Shown here piece by piece: positions 26,318 to 33,853 of a stretch of 64,000 nucleotides of DNA. The first letter of the stretch is position 1. Every line of letters starts with the position of its first letter. The notes under the pieces are model-generated. The model saw nothing but the letters and a program-made list of their open reading frames with translations, ran no database searches and was not told where the DNA came from. Both the position numbers and the translations under genes were made by a program. Source of the DNA: JBOZRQ01 sp050789255 (GTDB lineage Bacteria; Bacillota; Sulfobacillia; Symbiobacteriales; Symbiobacteriaceae); assembly GCA_050789255.1 (NCBI GenBank), contig JBOZRQ010000010.1, positions 152,208 to 216,207 of the forward strand, written 5' to 3'.

Positions 26318-27421
26318 TCAGAACCCGAAGGTCAGTTGCACCGACCGGAGCTTGGGGTCATGGAGCAGCCGGGAAAGCTCCTCCACGCTGCGTGCGTCCT
26401 CGGGCAGAATCGTCAGGACTCGATACTCCAGGCTGCTCTCAGAGAGCACCGAGTCGCTGAAGGTCTCGGTCAGGACCCGGGTAGTCTGCACGTTCACCCA
26501 GGTCTCGGCGTCCATCCCCTGGCTGTCGACCCGGTTGTAGATCTCGCCGAAGAATGCCTCCAACTCCCGGCGTGCGAGGCCATACTGCTGCTTGAGCAGA
26601 GCCCGTCCCTCCACCGAGTTCAGGCGCTCCCGCAGTTGGCGCTCCCGGGCGCCGAAGAGCCGGGGCCAGTCCCGCTCCAGGAACGACCGGGGAACCAGGT
26701 AGTACCCGTTCCACTCCAGCCCGTTCTCAGCGAGGATCGCCTCCAGGTCATCCTTGGCCCGGATCACATCGTCCAGCTTGAAGAGGGCGACCTCCACCGG
26801 GCGCACCGCCCGGCCCCACTCCCCCTCACCCGCCCCGAACTCCTTGGGGTCGAGCCTGCGGGAGCGCCTGGTGCCCTTCATGCTCACCCGGACGAAGGCG
26901 CCCAGCCGGGTGATTTCGTCGGCGACGCTACGCATCTCCTGACGCTGGGTGGTCTCCACCACCAGGTCGGTCCAGGCCGCCTCACTGAGCGGCGCCGCCA
27001 AATTCCACCAGGTGGCCAGATCCTGGGCCACCTCGGCACTGTCCTCCAGCAGGGTGCCAAAGGCGCGCTGGGACTCCAGCCCCTCCAGCGTGAAGTGAGC
27101 GGCGGTTACCAGGGCCGGCCCCTCCGGCCCCACGGCGTAGACGCTGCTGGCCAGGTCGGGCAGGGAGCGCACCTCGCAGCCGGGCAGGTCACGCAACGCC
27201 TGCAGGGCGGTCATGTCCACCTTGCCCTCGGCCAGGCGCTCGGCGCTCAGGTGGGTCATTACGCGGATCTGCACGCCGCTGCGAGCCAGGTACGGCAGGA
27301 ATGCCGACACGGCGTCATAGCCGATGCGGGGACTCGCAATCCAGAGCTCGGTCCAGTTCGTACGCAGCATCTGAGCCAGGGAGGATTTGCCCCCGATCAC
27401 CGTCGTCGCCATGCCGATCAT
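26318..27421 (-). CDS. phospholipase-D-like domain protein lacking clear HKD motifs
   Basis: The N-terminal 150 residues resemble the PLD-like fold used by some nuclease or scaffold proteins: WTELWIASPRIGYDAVSAFLPYL, VQIRVMTHLSAERL and the later ALVTAAHFTLEGLESQRAFG, which aligns with the usual segment after HxK. The HxKxxxxD triads themselves are not visible, so catalysis is doubtful. The C-terminal 200 residues are charged and helical and unrecognised. It starts 16 bases after an M20 peptidase gene on the same strand and may be cotranscribed with it. The start could also be the GTG at 27424. Confidence 0.6.
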   Translation of the reverse strand: MIGMATTVIGGKSSLAQMLRTNWTELWIASPRIGYDAVSAFLPYLARSGVQIRVMTHLSAERLAEGKVDMTALQALRDLPGCEVRSLPDLASSVYAVGPEGPALVTAAHFTLEGLESQRAFGTLLEDSAEVAQDLATWWNLAAPLSEAAWTDLVVETTQRQEMRSVADEITRLGAFVRVSMKGTRRSRRLDPKEFGAGEGEWGRAVRPVEVALFKLDDVIRAKDDLEAILAENGLEWNGYYLVPRSFLERDWPRLFGARERQLRERLNSVEGRALLKQQYGLARRELEAFFGEIYNRVDSQGMDAETWVNVQTTRVLTETFSDSVLSESSLEYRVLTILPEDARSVEELSRLLHDPKLRSVQLTFGF

Positions 27422-27436
27422 CACCGTCCCGTTAGC

Positions 27437-28573
27437 CTAGGCCTCTTGAAGCAGCCGCACCATCAGCGCGGCGCGCTGGGCGAGGCTGTCGACCTCAATA
27501 TACTCCTCGAAGGTGTGCAGCCCGTCGCCGACGGCGCCCAGGCCGTCTATGGTGGGGCAGCCCACACCGGATGTGAAGTTTCCATCGCTCCCGCCGCCGG
27601 TACCGGCCTCGCCGACCGTGAAGCCAAGCTCCTCCGCCAGGGCCTGTGCCCGCTGGAAGAGGGCCACGGTCGCCTCGTTACGGACCATCGGCGGGCGGTT
27701 GATGCCGCCCGTGATCTCCAGGCGGGCGCCGGGCAGCACAGGCTGGAGCCCCTTGACGATGGCGTCGATCCGATGGGCCTCCTCCATGGTCATGAAGCGC
27801 AGGTCGACCTCGGCGGTCGCCTCGGCGGGGACCACGTTGGAGCGGCTGCCGCCCGAGAGGACGCCCACGTTGACCGTGGTGCCCACGGACATGTCGGTGA
27901 GCCGCTGGAGGGTAAGGATGTGGTGAGCCATCTCCTCCAGGGCGTTGATGCCCTTGGTAGGATCGGCGCCGGCGTGGGCGGGCTTGCCGATCACCTTGAT
28001 CTTGTAGCTGCCGGTGCCCTTGCGCCAGGTCTTCAGCGCCCCGGTCGGGGGCATGGCAGGCTCGGTCACCAGCGCCACCGCCGAGCGGCGGGCCTCGGTC
28101 TCGATCTGCTCACGGGAAGCAGCGGAGCCGACCTCCTCGTCGGAGGTGAGCAGGCAAACCACCTTGCGGCGGGGCGCCAGTCCCAGCTCCTTCATGCAAC
28201 GAAGCGCCCAGAGAAAGAGCGTGTAGCCGGCCTTCATGTCCGAGGTGCCGGGGCCATAGAGCCGTCCGTTCTCGACGCGCAGCGGATTCTTTGCGATGTC
28301 GCCCACGTCGAAGACCGTGTCCATATGCGAGAGGACGAGGGTCTGCCCCTCCTCCCGACCGGCGCCCCACGCTACCCGGAGCAGATCGCCCCGGTTCTCA
28401 CGCGGGAGGGTCTCCACGCTGGCGCCGGCGTCGGTGAACAGCTCCGCCAAACGGCGGCCCAGCCGGTCCACGGCGGCCTTGTCATTCGAGGGGGACTCCA
28501 GCCGGACAAACTCCTCAAGGTCCCGCAGAATCTCATCCTTGTGTGCTTCCATGTAGGCAAGGACTGGATGCAA
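27437..28573 (-). CDS. M20 metallopeptidase (glutamate carboxypeptidase / CPG2-like)
   Basis: The 378-residue enzyme is a di-zinc M20 peptidase. Visible metal and catalytic positions are LVLSHMDTVFD (His ligand plus catalytic Asp), YGPGTSDMKAGY (bridging Asp), LLTSDEEVGS (catalytic Glu plus Glu ligand), ALVTEPAMP and the C-terminal HTFEEYI (His ligand). GKPAHAGADPTKGINAL marks the dimerisation domain. It most resembles carboxypeptidase G2-type enzymes that release C-terminal glutamate. No signal peptide is present. The start is a TTG at 28573 with GGAAGAGGTG six bases upstream. Confidence 0.9.
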   Translation of the reverse strand: MHPVLAYMEAHKDEILRDLEEFVRLESPSNDKAAVDRLGRRLAELFTDAGASVETLPRENRGDLLRVAWGAGREEGQTLVLSHMDTVFDVGDIAKNPLRVENGRLYGPGTSDMKAGYTLFLWALRCMKELGLAPRRKVVCLLTSDEEVGSAASREQIETEARRSAVALVTEPAMPPTGALKTWRKGTGSYKIKVIGKPAHAGADPTKGINALEEMAHHILTLQRLTDMSVGTTVNVGVLSGGSRSNVVPAEATAEVDLRFMTMEEAHRIDAIVKGLQPVLPGARLEITGGINRPPMVRNEATVALFQRAQALAEELGFTVGEAGTGGGSDGNFTSGVGCPTIDGLGAVGDGLHTFEEYIEVDSLAQRAALMVRLLQEA

Positions 28574-28594
28574 TTCTTACACCTCTTCCGATGG

Positions 28595-29371
28595 TTACGC
28601 TCCGGCGGCCCGGGCGCCCTCCTCCGCACGGCGGCGGCTGGCCAGGGCAGCCATGTTCTCCTCGGCCAGGCGGCAGTAGCCCGGGTCCATGTCGACGCCG
28701 ATCCAACGGCGCCCGAGCAACTCGGCGGCCTGACAGGTGGAGCCGCTCCCATTGAACGGGTCGAGCACCAGGTCGCCCTTGTAAGTGTACAGCTTAATCA
28801 GGCGGCTGGGTAGCTCTACAGGGAAGGGAGCCGGGTGGCCCGCCTTCTTGGCGCTGGCCGTCGGGAAGGACCAGATCGACTTGGTGTCCCGGACGAACTC
28901 CTCGGAGGTCAGGTCGGTCTCGCCCTTGTGGCCCATGGCCCAGTCGCCCTTGGAGAATACGAGGATGTACTCGTGCACGTCCCGCAGGGTCGGGTTGGAC
29001 GGCCGGCACCACGAACCCCAGGCGGTAGATACACCTACGGAAGCGCCCTTGTCCCAGATGATCTCGCCGCGCATGTTGAAGCCCAGCTTGATCATTTGTG
29101 TGGTGATGTAGGCGTGCAGCGGCAGGTAGGGCTTGCGGTCCACCCCGGCCACGTTGATGGCGATGCGTCCGCCCGGGGCCATGACACGGTGGCATTCCTT
29201 CCAGACCGACTCCAGCAGGGCGAGGTAGTCGTCCAGGGGAAGGCAGTCCTCATGGCTGGCGTATTTGATGCCCACGTTGTAAGGCGGCGAGGTGACCACC
29301 AGGTCCACCACGCCGTCGGGAATAAAACTCAAGTCCCGGGAATCCCGGTTGTAGATGTGATTGGCGTACAT
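28595..29371 (-). CDS. DNA methyltransferase, beta-class (N4-cytosine or N6-adenine)
   Basis: The 258-residue protein has methyltransferase motif IV TSPPYNVGIKY (about residues 27-37) before motif I DPFNGSGSTCQAAELLGR (about 215-232), the order that defines the beta class. SPPY rather than DPPY favours N4-cytosine methylation, though not exclusively. No restriction endonuclease gene is adjacent, so it appears to be a solitary methyltransferase. GGAGGG lies five bases before the ATG. Its upstream region contains a cluster of GGCGCG repeats and a 20-bp palindrome. Confidence 0.9.
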   Translation of the reverse strand: MYANHIYNRDSRDLSFIPDGVVDLVVTSPPYNVGIKYASHEDCLPLDDYLALLESVWKECHRVMAPGGRIAINVAGVDRKPYLPLHAYITTQMIKLGFNMRGEIIWDKGASVGVSTAWGSWCRPSNPTLRDVHEYILVFSKGDWAMGHKGETDLTSEEFVRDTKSIWSFPTASAKKAGHPAPFPVELPSRLIKLYTYKGDLVLDPFNGSGSTCQAAELLGRRWIGVDMDPGYCRLAEENMAALASRRRAEEGARAAGA

Positions 29372-29402
29372 GGCATCCCTCCGTTGGCAGTGGACACAGC
29401 AA

Positions 29403-29503
29403 TGGCGCGTTCTGGGAGTATTTCGCGCCTAGGCGCGAAATTCCTCCTAACCAATGGCGCGTGTAGTAACTTTATCTGGCGCGACCAACCAGACATTGGC
29501 GCG
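29403..29503. repeat. cluster of five GGCGCG direct repeats with a 20-bp palindrome
   Basis: GGCGCG occurs on the plus strand at 29404, 29432, 29456, 29478 and 29498, with start-to-start spacings of 28, 24, 22 and 20 bases; four copies extend to TGGCGCG. The copy at 29432 is half of a perfect 20-bp palindrome at 29421-29440 (TTTCGCGCCT and its inverse). The array fills most of the 261-base divergent region between the methyltransferase and the downstream membrane protein gene. It resembles an operator or iteron array; otherwise the region holds nothing I can identify. Confidence 0.75.
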
Positions 29504-29632
29504 GTGAACTCCATAGATTCGCGTCACCGTACCAAATCCCTGCCTCGTTAGGATATGCATTTTGCAGAAGGAATTAGTTAATCTGTAGGGAACCTTGGGA
29601 ATACTCGGATTTGACGCCCGGGAGGAATGCGC

Positions 29633-30196
29633 ATGAACGCCCGCTTCCGGCTGAAGTCGACCATTCCTGGCTACACCCTGCTTGCCGCCGTCCTGCTGCA
29701 GATGACCGTGTCGGTCCTTGACGGCTTCCTCACCGCGGTTCCGGCCTGGGAGTCGGTCGCCGTCAGGGCCTTGCTCTACTCGCTGCTCGCTTTTGTCGGC
29801 GCCCTCGCATGGTGGGTGTACAGCTTCCATGTCGACCTGGAGCATGTCGTCCCTGGCTACCCGCTGGGGGCGGCGGCGGGCCTCGCCCAGGCCCTGATTC
29901 CGATCTATAACCTCTGGGGCCTCTGGAATATCTTCCACACCGCCGACCGGCACCTGCCCGGCGCCCGGCCCTTGTCGGTCCGCCAGGCTGCGCTCTATCT
30001 GTACACGGTCTGGATCCTGGGGACCGTCATCGGCTGGTATGCGCAGGGCACCCTGTCGCTGATCATCAGTCTCCTGGAGGCGTCGACATGGTTGGTGCTC
30101 TGCGGTGCCGTGGCCACCGGCCTCCGTTCAGCCCGAGAGGCCCGGGTTGCCGACGCCGGCGGAAAGCGTGACCTTTTCTCCGTCCTGAAATCGTAA
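29633..30196 (+). CDS. small polytopic membrane protein
   Basis: The 187-residue product has about five transmembrane helices and a central GYPLGAAAGLAQALIPIYNL followed by WGLWNIFHTADR. The PIxNLW-type motif loosely recalls DUF4328-like proteins. The function is unknown. The ATG at 29633 is preferred because GGGAGG lies seven bases before it; the ATG at 29627 would be too close. It diverges from the methyltransferase gene across the GGCGCG array and is convergent with a deacetylase gene. Confidence 0.7.
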   Translation: MNARFRLKSTIPGYTLLAAVLLQMTVSVLDGFLTAVPAWESVAVRALLYSLLAFVGALAWWVYSFHVDLEHVVPGYPLGAAAGLAQALIPIYNLWGLWNIFHTADRHLPGARPLSVRQAALYLYTVWILGTVIGWYAQGTLSLIISLLEASTWLVLCGAVATGLRSAREARVADAGGKRDLFSVLKS

Positions 30197-30197
30197 G

Positions 30198-30222
30198 GAG
30201 CCAGGGCGCCGTGCCCTGGCTC
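30198..30222. terminator. bidirectional hairpin terminator
   Basis: A perfect 10-bp stem GAGCCAGGGC/GCCCTGGCTC separates convergent genes. Confidence 0.8.
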
Positions 30223-30229
30223 TCCGTTT

Positions 30230-31069
30230 CTAGTCGCCGCACGTACCGGCGGGGCGCCCGCTCACTAACTCGCCGAACGTGCAGGCTGTAGCGCCCGGGA
30301 ATACGATCAGCCGCTTCAGCCGCATGGGATCATCCCCTTGCCGGACGAACCCTTTCTCCACCGTGAAGGCGGTGGTGATCCCCTCCTCGCGCAGGCTGGC
30401 GACCGTCTCGGTGTCGTAGGCGCCAAAGGGGTAGGCATAGGCGGAAGCCACTGGCAACTGGGCGGCCGACAGGCTATGCTGAAGCGTGCGCAGGTCGGAG
30501 CGGATCGCAGCCCCGTCCCAGGTGATCAGGGCCGGGCGCCCGCCTTCCTGCCGGTGGCCGTCGTGGGTGTGGGCCTGCACCTCCACCACCCCGGCGCTCA
30601 CCATTTCCCGCATCTCTGCCCAGGAGAGGTGCTGAAGGTCACCTTCCCGCCCGCCCGCCTTTGCCGTCACCACGAAGATCGTCGCCTTCATGCCATGCTG
30701 TTGGAGGATCGGATAGGCATGCTGATAATTCGACTGATAGCCGTCATCGAAGGTGATCAGGACGGGCTTGGGTGGAAGCTCTGCCACGCCCAACAGCCAT
30801 GCCCGCAGTTCCCCCGTGGTGATGGCCGTGTAGCCATGTTCCCCGAGCCAGGCCATCTGCCCCTCGAACTCGGCCGCGCTGATTACCGCTCCGTTCTCCC
30901 CCCTGGAGCCCGGGTCGAGGTGATGGTAGAGCAGGACCGGCACCTGTGATGCCCCCTGCCGAACGGCCGGCAGCGTCGCCGCCGGGGCCATGACCGTTGC
31001 CTGCCCGAGTCCAGCCATCCCCGTCAAGCATGTTGACAGCAGTCCGCCGACCACCAGTTTTCGCCACAT
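30230..31069 (-). CDS. secreted polysaccharide deacetylase (CE4 family)
   Basis: The 279-residue protein has an N-terminal signal peptide (residues 1 to about 24) and a NodB-type carbohydrate esterase 4 domain. Motifs are VPVLLYHHLDPG, the catalytic base and metal aspartate in VLITFDDGYQSNY, the metal histidines in AHTHDGH, and AYPFGAYD. It probably deacetylates peptidoglycan or another cell-wall polysaccharide. GGAGGG lies eight bases before the ATG, but that ribosome-binding site is in the 3' arm of a perfect hairpin at 31080-31116, suggesting translational control. Confidence 0.9.
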   Translation of the reverse strand: MWRKLVVGGLLSTCLTGMAGLGQATVMAPAATLPAVRQGASQVPVLLYHHLDPGSRGENGAVISAAEFEGQMAWLGEHGYTAITTGELRAWLLGVAELPPKPVLITFDDGYQSNYQHAYPILQQHGMKATIFVVTAKAGGREGDLQHLSWAEMREMVSAGVVEVQAHTHDGHRQEGGRPALITWDGAAIRSDLRTLQHSLSAAQLPVASAYAYPFGAYDTETVASLREEGITTAFTVEKGFVRQGDDPMRLKRLIVFPGATACTFGELVSGRPAGTCGD

Positions 31070-31079
31070 CGTTGGGTCC

Positions 31080-31116
31080 CTCCGCTTGGTTTATTTACCG
31101 TAATGACCAAGCGGAG
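31080..31116 (-). promoter_or_regulatory. leader hairpin overlapping the ribosome-binding site of the deacetylase gene
   Basis: CTCCGCTTGGT (31080-31090) is an exact inverse of ACCAAGCGGAG (31106-31116). In the minus-strand mRNA the 3' arm ends in GCGGAG, leading straight into the GGAGGG ribosome-binding site. The hairpin could mask translation initiation or terminate readthrough. Confidence 0.55.
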
Positions 31117-31230
31117 AGGCGTCCTGTGACAACAAAGAGCGACGACAAATATTTCGTTTGGCCCTGTCACAATCTTGGTTGAGACGCAGTCTTAAGGGGG
31201 GAATGAAGCCTGCTGAAGGGAGGAAAGGCC

Positions 31231-31758
31231 GTGGATGCGGCGATTGTCACCCGGCTTCGCGAAAGCGATGAAGCCGCCTTCGAAATGCTGCTTCACCAGT
31301 ATGAAGCCCCGCTGGGGCGGTACCTGCAGTCACTTACCCGCAGCCGCCACCTTGCCCAGGACCTCCTTCAGGAGACCTTCCTGCGGGCCTATACCCACAT
31401 GGCTGACCTGCGCGATGATGCAGCGATCCGGCCCTGGCTCTACCGCATCGCCACCAACCTGGCCATGACGGCCCTCAAGCGGCGCCACCGGTTCCAGTGG
31501 CTCCCGTGGCTCTCATCTGCCGAGCCGACCACCCGCTTCGAGGATGACCTGGCCGAGCGGGACGCCGTGCAGCGGGCGATCGCCCGGTTGCCGGCCGACT
31601 ACTCCAGCTGCCTGCTGCTGACCCGGGTGGAAGGGCTGAAGTCCCACGAGGCGGCCGCGGTGCTCGGCATCTCGGCAGAATTGGTGCGAAAACGGGTCTC
31701 CCGGGCCCTGGAAATGCTCCGCAAAGAGTTAGGAAAGGAGGATGGAGATGCACTGTGA
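31231..31758 (+). CDS. ECF RNA polymerase sigma factor
   Basis: The 175-residue protein has sigma region 2 (ESDEAAFEMLLHQYE through LAQDLLQETFLRAYTHM and PWLYRIATNLA) and region 4 (AIARLPADYSSCLLLTRVEG, SHEAAAVLGISAELVRKRVSRAL). It directs transcription of a small regulon in response to envelope signals. The GTG at 31231 follows GGGAGG by seven bases. The anti-sigma gene overlaps its 3' end by eleven bases. It is clearly related to the sigma factor at 56166, including the unusual region 4 sequence EGxKxHExxAxLGI. Confidence 0.92.
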   Translation: MDAAIVTRLRESDEAAFEMLLHQYEAPLGRYLQSLTRSRHLAQDLLQETFLRAYTHMADLRDDAAIRPWLYRIATNLAMTALKRRHRFQWLPWLSSAEPTTRFEDDLAERDAVQRAIARLPADYSSCLLLTRVEGLKSHEAAAVLGISAELVRKRVSRALEMLRKELGKEDGDAL

Positions 31759-33058
31759 AAGGGCGCGTGACCTGGTCATGCAGCGCTTGATGAGTGAGAT
31801 CGATGAGGCGGCAGACCGCGTGCTGACCCGCCACCTCTCGACCTGCGCGGAGTGCCGTACGTATGCGATGCGCATGACGGATACGGACCGTCGGCTTCAA
31901 GCGGCGGGCGTCCCCCATCCCCTCCCCTCTGTGCGGGAGGCGGTTCAGGGGAGACTGCCCGCCGCCCGGCGGCAGCGGGCTGCCCTTCGCTTCTCCCGGG
32001 GCCTGACGGGGGTCGCCGCAGCCGCCTGCATCCTGCTGGCCGCCGCGGGCATTTGGGAAGCGCTTGGGTACGGACTGCTCACCGCCGGTCGGCCGAGCGG
32101 CCCAGCCGTGGAGCTCTCGGCGAGCTTCTTCGAGCAGCGCCGGCCCGGCACCGGCTGGATCGCCACCGCCGCCCTCCCCACCCCATCGGGAACCGCCACG
32201 GCCTACTACTGGGTGGAGCCCGCCTCCGGGGACCGGCTGAACGCCTCCATCCTCCTGCGCCACCCTGACGGGCGCCTGACCCGGGAGGTCCAGCTCGGGG
32301 AGGTCTCCCACGGTCGGCTGCCCTTTACCCAGCCGGAGTTCCGCCTGCTGGAGATCGACGGGCAGACCCTGCTGGCGATCGCCACCGACGCCGAAACGAC
32401 CGGGCGGCTCCAGGTCTTCGCCTACAACCCCAGCCGCAAGCGGCTCGTCCAGGTCCCCTTCGGATCGGATTCTTCGGTCTCGATCTCGACCTGGCCGGTG
32501 GGGATCGCCGACGGCATTCGAACCCGGGTTGGCGGTGAGACCGCCGACTGGGAGCTGACCCGGCGCTGGAGCTTTGTGCGGGTCTCCCGCCCTTCGCAGA
32601 GCCGGCCGGAGATCGCCGGGTCCGCCCTGGCCGAAGCGCAGCTGACCACCCCGGATGGCCCCGTGACTGTCCGCCTGCACGGCACCGTGAGCGAGGGCGC
32701 ATCGCTCTACCTCTACTGGCCCGATGGCTCCGTCACCCATGAGGTGGAGCTGGGCAGGCCGAACTTCCATCGGATTGCTCTTACGGCCCCCAAGCTGCAC
32801 AAGCTGCAGCTCGGTTCGACCGAGGTGCTCGCCCTGCTGGCCGATCCCATGACAGGCAAGCCCGGTCAGGCGGTGCTGCGCATCTTCGCCTATGACCCTG
32901 CCCGGCGCCAGCTTCGGCTCGTACCCTTCGCCACCGGCGAGGTGCTGGTCGACCAGGTTCCTGCGGCAGACGGGAATCTGCTGGTGACGGTACAGGCCGG
33001 CGGGGCGCACCGCTGGCAAATGAGCGACAGATGGCTCCTGGAGCCCGCAGCCAAATAG
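31748..33058 (+). CDS. zinc-finger anti-sigma factor with extracytoplasmic repeat domain
   Basis: The 436-residue protein has the anti-sigma zinc motif HLSTCAEC (HxxxCxxC, about residues 28-35), a single transmembrane helix near residues 82-105, and a long external domain. That domain contains two related units, each with tandem segments like YYWVEPASGDRL.. and LYLYWPDGSVTHEVELGR, and FAYNPSRKRLVQVPF / FAYDPARRQLRLVPF, so it is an internal duplication. It should hold the neighbouring ECF sigma at the membrane and release it on a signal. The ATG at 31748 follows AAAGGAGG by six bases. Confidence 0.87.
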   Translation: MHCERARDLVMQRLMSEIDEAADRVLTRHLSTCAECRTYAMRMTDTDRRLQAAGVPHPLPSVREAVQGRLPAARRQRAALRFSRGLTGVAAAACILLAAAGIWEALGYGLLTAGRPSGPAVELSASFFEQRRPGTGWIATAALPTPSGTATAYYWVEPASGDRLNASILLRHPDGRLTREVQLGEVSHGRLPFTQPEFRLLEIDGQTLLAIATDAETTGRLQVFAYNPSRKRLVQVPFGSDSSVSISTWPVGIADGIRTRVGGETADWELTRRWSFVRVSRPSQSRPEIAGSALAEAQLTTPDGPVTVRLHGTVSEGASLYLYWPDGSVTHEVELGRPNFHRIALTAPKLHKLQLGSTEVLALLADPMTGKPGQAVLRIFAYDPARRQLRLVPFATGEVLVDQVPAADGNLLVTVQAGGAHRWQMSDRWLLEPAAK

Positions 33059-33063
33059 AAAGT

Positions 33064-33088
33064 GGGGCGCCCTCAAGCAGGGCGCCCC
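33064..33088. terminator. bidirectional hairpin terminator
   Basis: A perfect 10-bp stem GGGGCGCCCT/AGGGCGCCCC lies between convergent genes; the minus-strand side continues into CACTTTCTATTT. Confidence 0.85.
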
Positions 33089-33093
33089 GTTCG

Positions 33094-33729
33094 CTATTTC
33101 TGGACGTTGATGGACAACCCGGCGTATCGCTTCGTCACGGGGGCGGGCTCGGCTTCCACCGGCGCCCCCTCCACCTGCATCAACTTCAGCAGCGTACCCT
33201 TCCCTACGCTGCTCACCTGGTGTCCCAGGTCGTTACGCATAAGCAGAATCAACTGCGCCACCTGCTCACTCAGCGCGACGATGGTGCCGCCCTGGTAGTC
33301 AAAGCCCCGCAGCTTGGCAAAGGCGGAGATGACGCCGTCCGAGCCGCCCATGAGCAGAAGGCGCCCGGCCTCGGTCAGGCGATCATGGAAGCGCTCCGGC
33401 ACAACGGACAGTCCCTGCTCCTGAGCACAGGGGATCATCTCCAGCAGCGTCTGCATCACCGGCTCATAGATTCGGGAGCGGACCTCCCGCTGGCGCAGCT
33501 CCTGGTCATACCGGCGCTCCAGGCGCTTGGTCACCAGCACGCCGATGCCACCGGCAATCAGCGTGGCTAACGCCGGCAGCCAGACCTGCAGAGCCTCGGG
33601 CTTCATGGCAAAGAGCTGGACGAGGATCCATTTCGCCGCCACCCCTAGGGCCAGGACGGCACCGACCGGTATCGCCACCAGCAGGGGAACACCGAAGATG
33701 ATGGCCAGAGCTGCAGTTATCTTCTTCAT
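33094..33729 (-). CDS. membrane-anchored protein of unknown function
   Basis: The 211-residue protein has two N-terminal transmembrane helices (about residues 8-35 and 48-68), then a charged helical cytoplasmic or external region beginning RLERRYDQELRQREVRSRIY. No family is recognised. The second half has a moderately conserved-looking LRGFDYQGGTIVALSEQVAQ. GGGGAGG precedes the ATG at 33729. It is divergent from the chelatase operon and shares a terminator with the anti-sigma gene. Confidence 0.65.
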   Translation of the reverse strand: MKKITAALAIIFGVPLLVAIPVGAVLALGVAAKWILVQLFAMKPEALQVWLPALATLIAGGIGVLVTKRLERRYDQELRQREVRSRIYEPVMQTLLEMIPCAQEQGLSVVPERFHDRLTEAGRLLLMGGSDGVISAFAKLRGFDYQGGTIVALSEQVAQLILLMRNDLGHQVSSVGKGTLLKLMQVEGAPVEAEPAPVTKRYAGLSINVQK

Positions 33730-33853
33730 GCCTAGCTACCTCCCCATCATTGCCTAAAACCTCTTTCTCCGGCGCTACGCGTCTCCCCTTTTCCAACTAG
33801 GGCAACAAGTGTGATAAGATAGTCGCAACCCGAGCCATGATGAGGTGTTCCGT

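Noticed and set aside
26270..28813. Plus-strand open frame of 847 codons opposite the M20 peptidase and PLD-like genes
   Set aside because: Antisense shadow of well-supported genes; no recognisable motif.
33730..33853. Cobalamin riboswitch before the chelatase operon
   Set aside because: The 124-base leader lacks the conserved B12-box sequence and is too short for the usual cobalamin aptamer.
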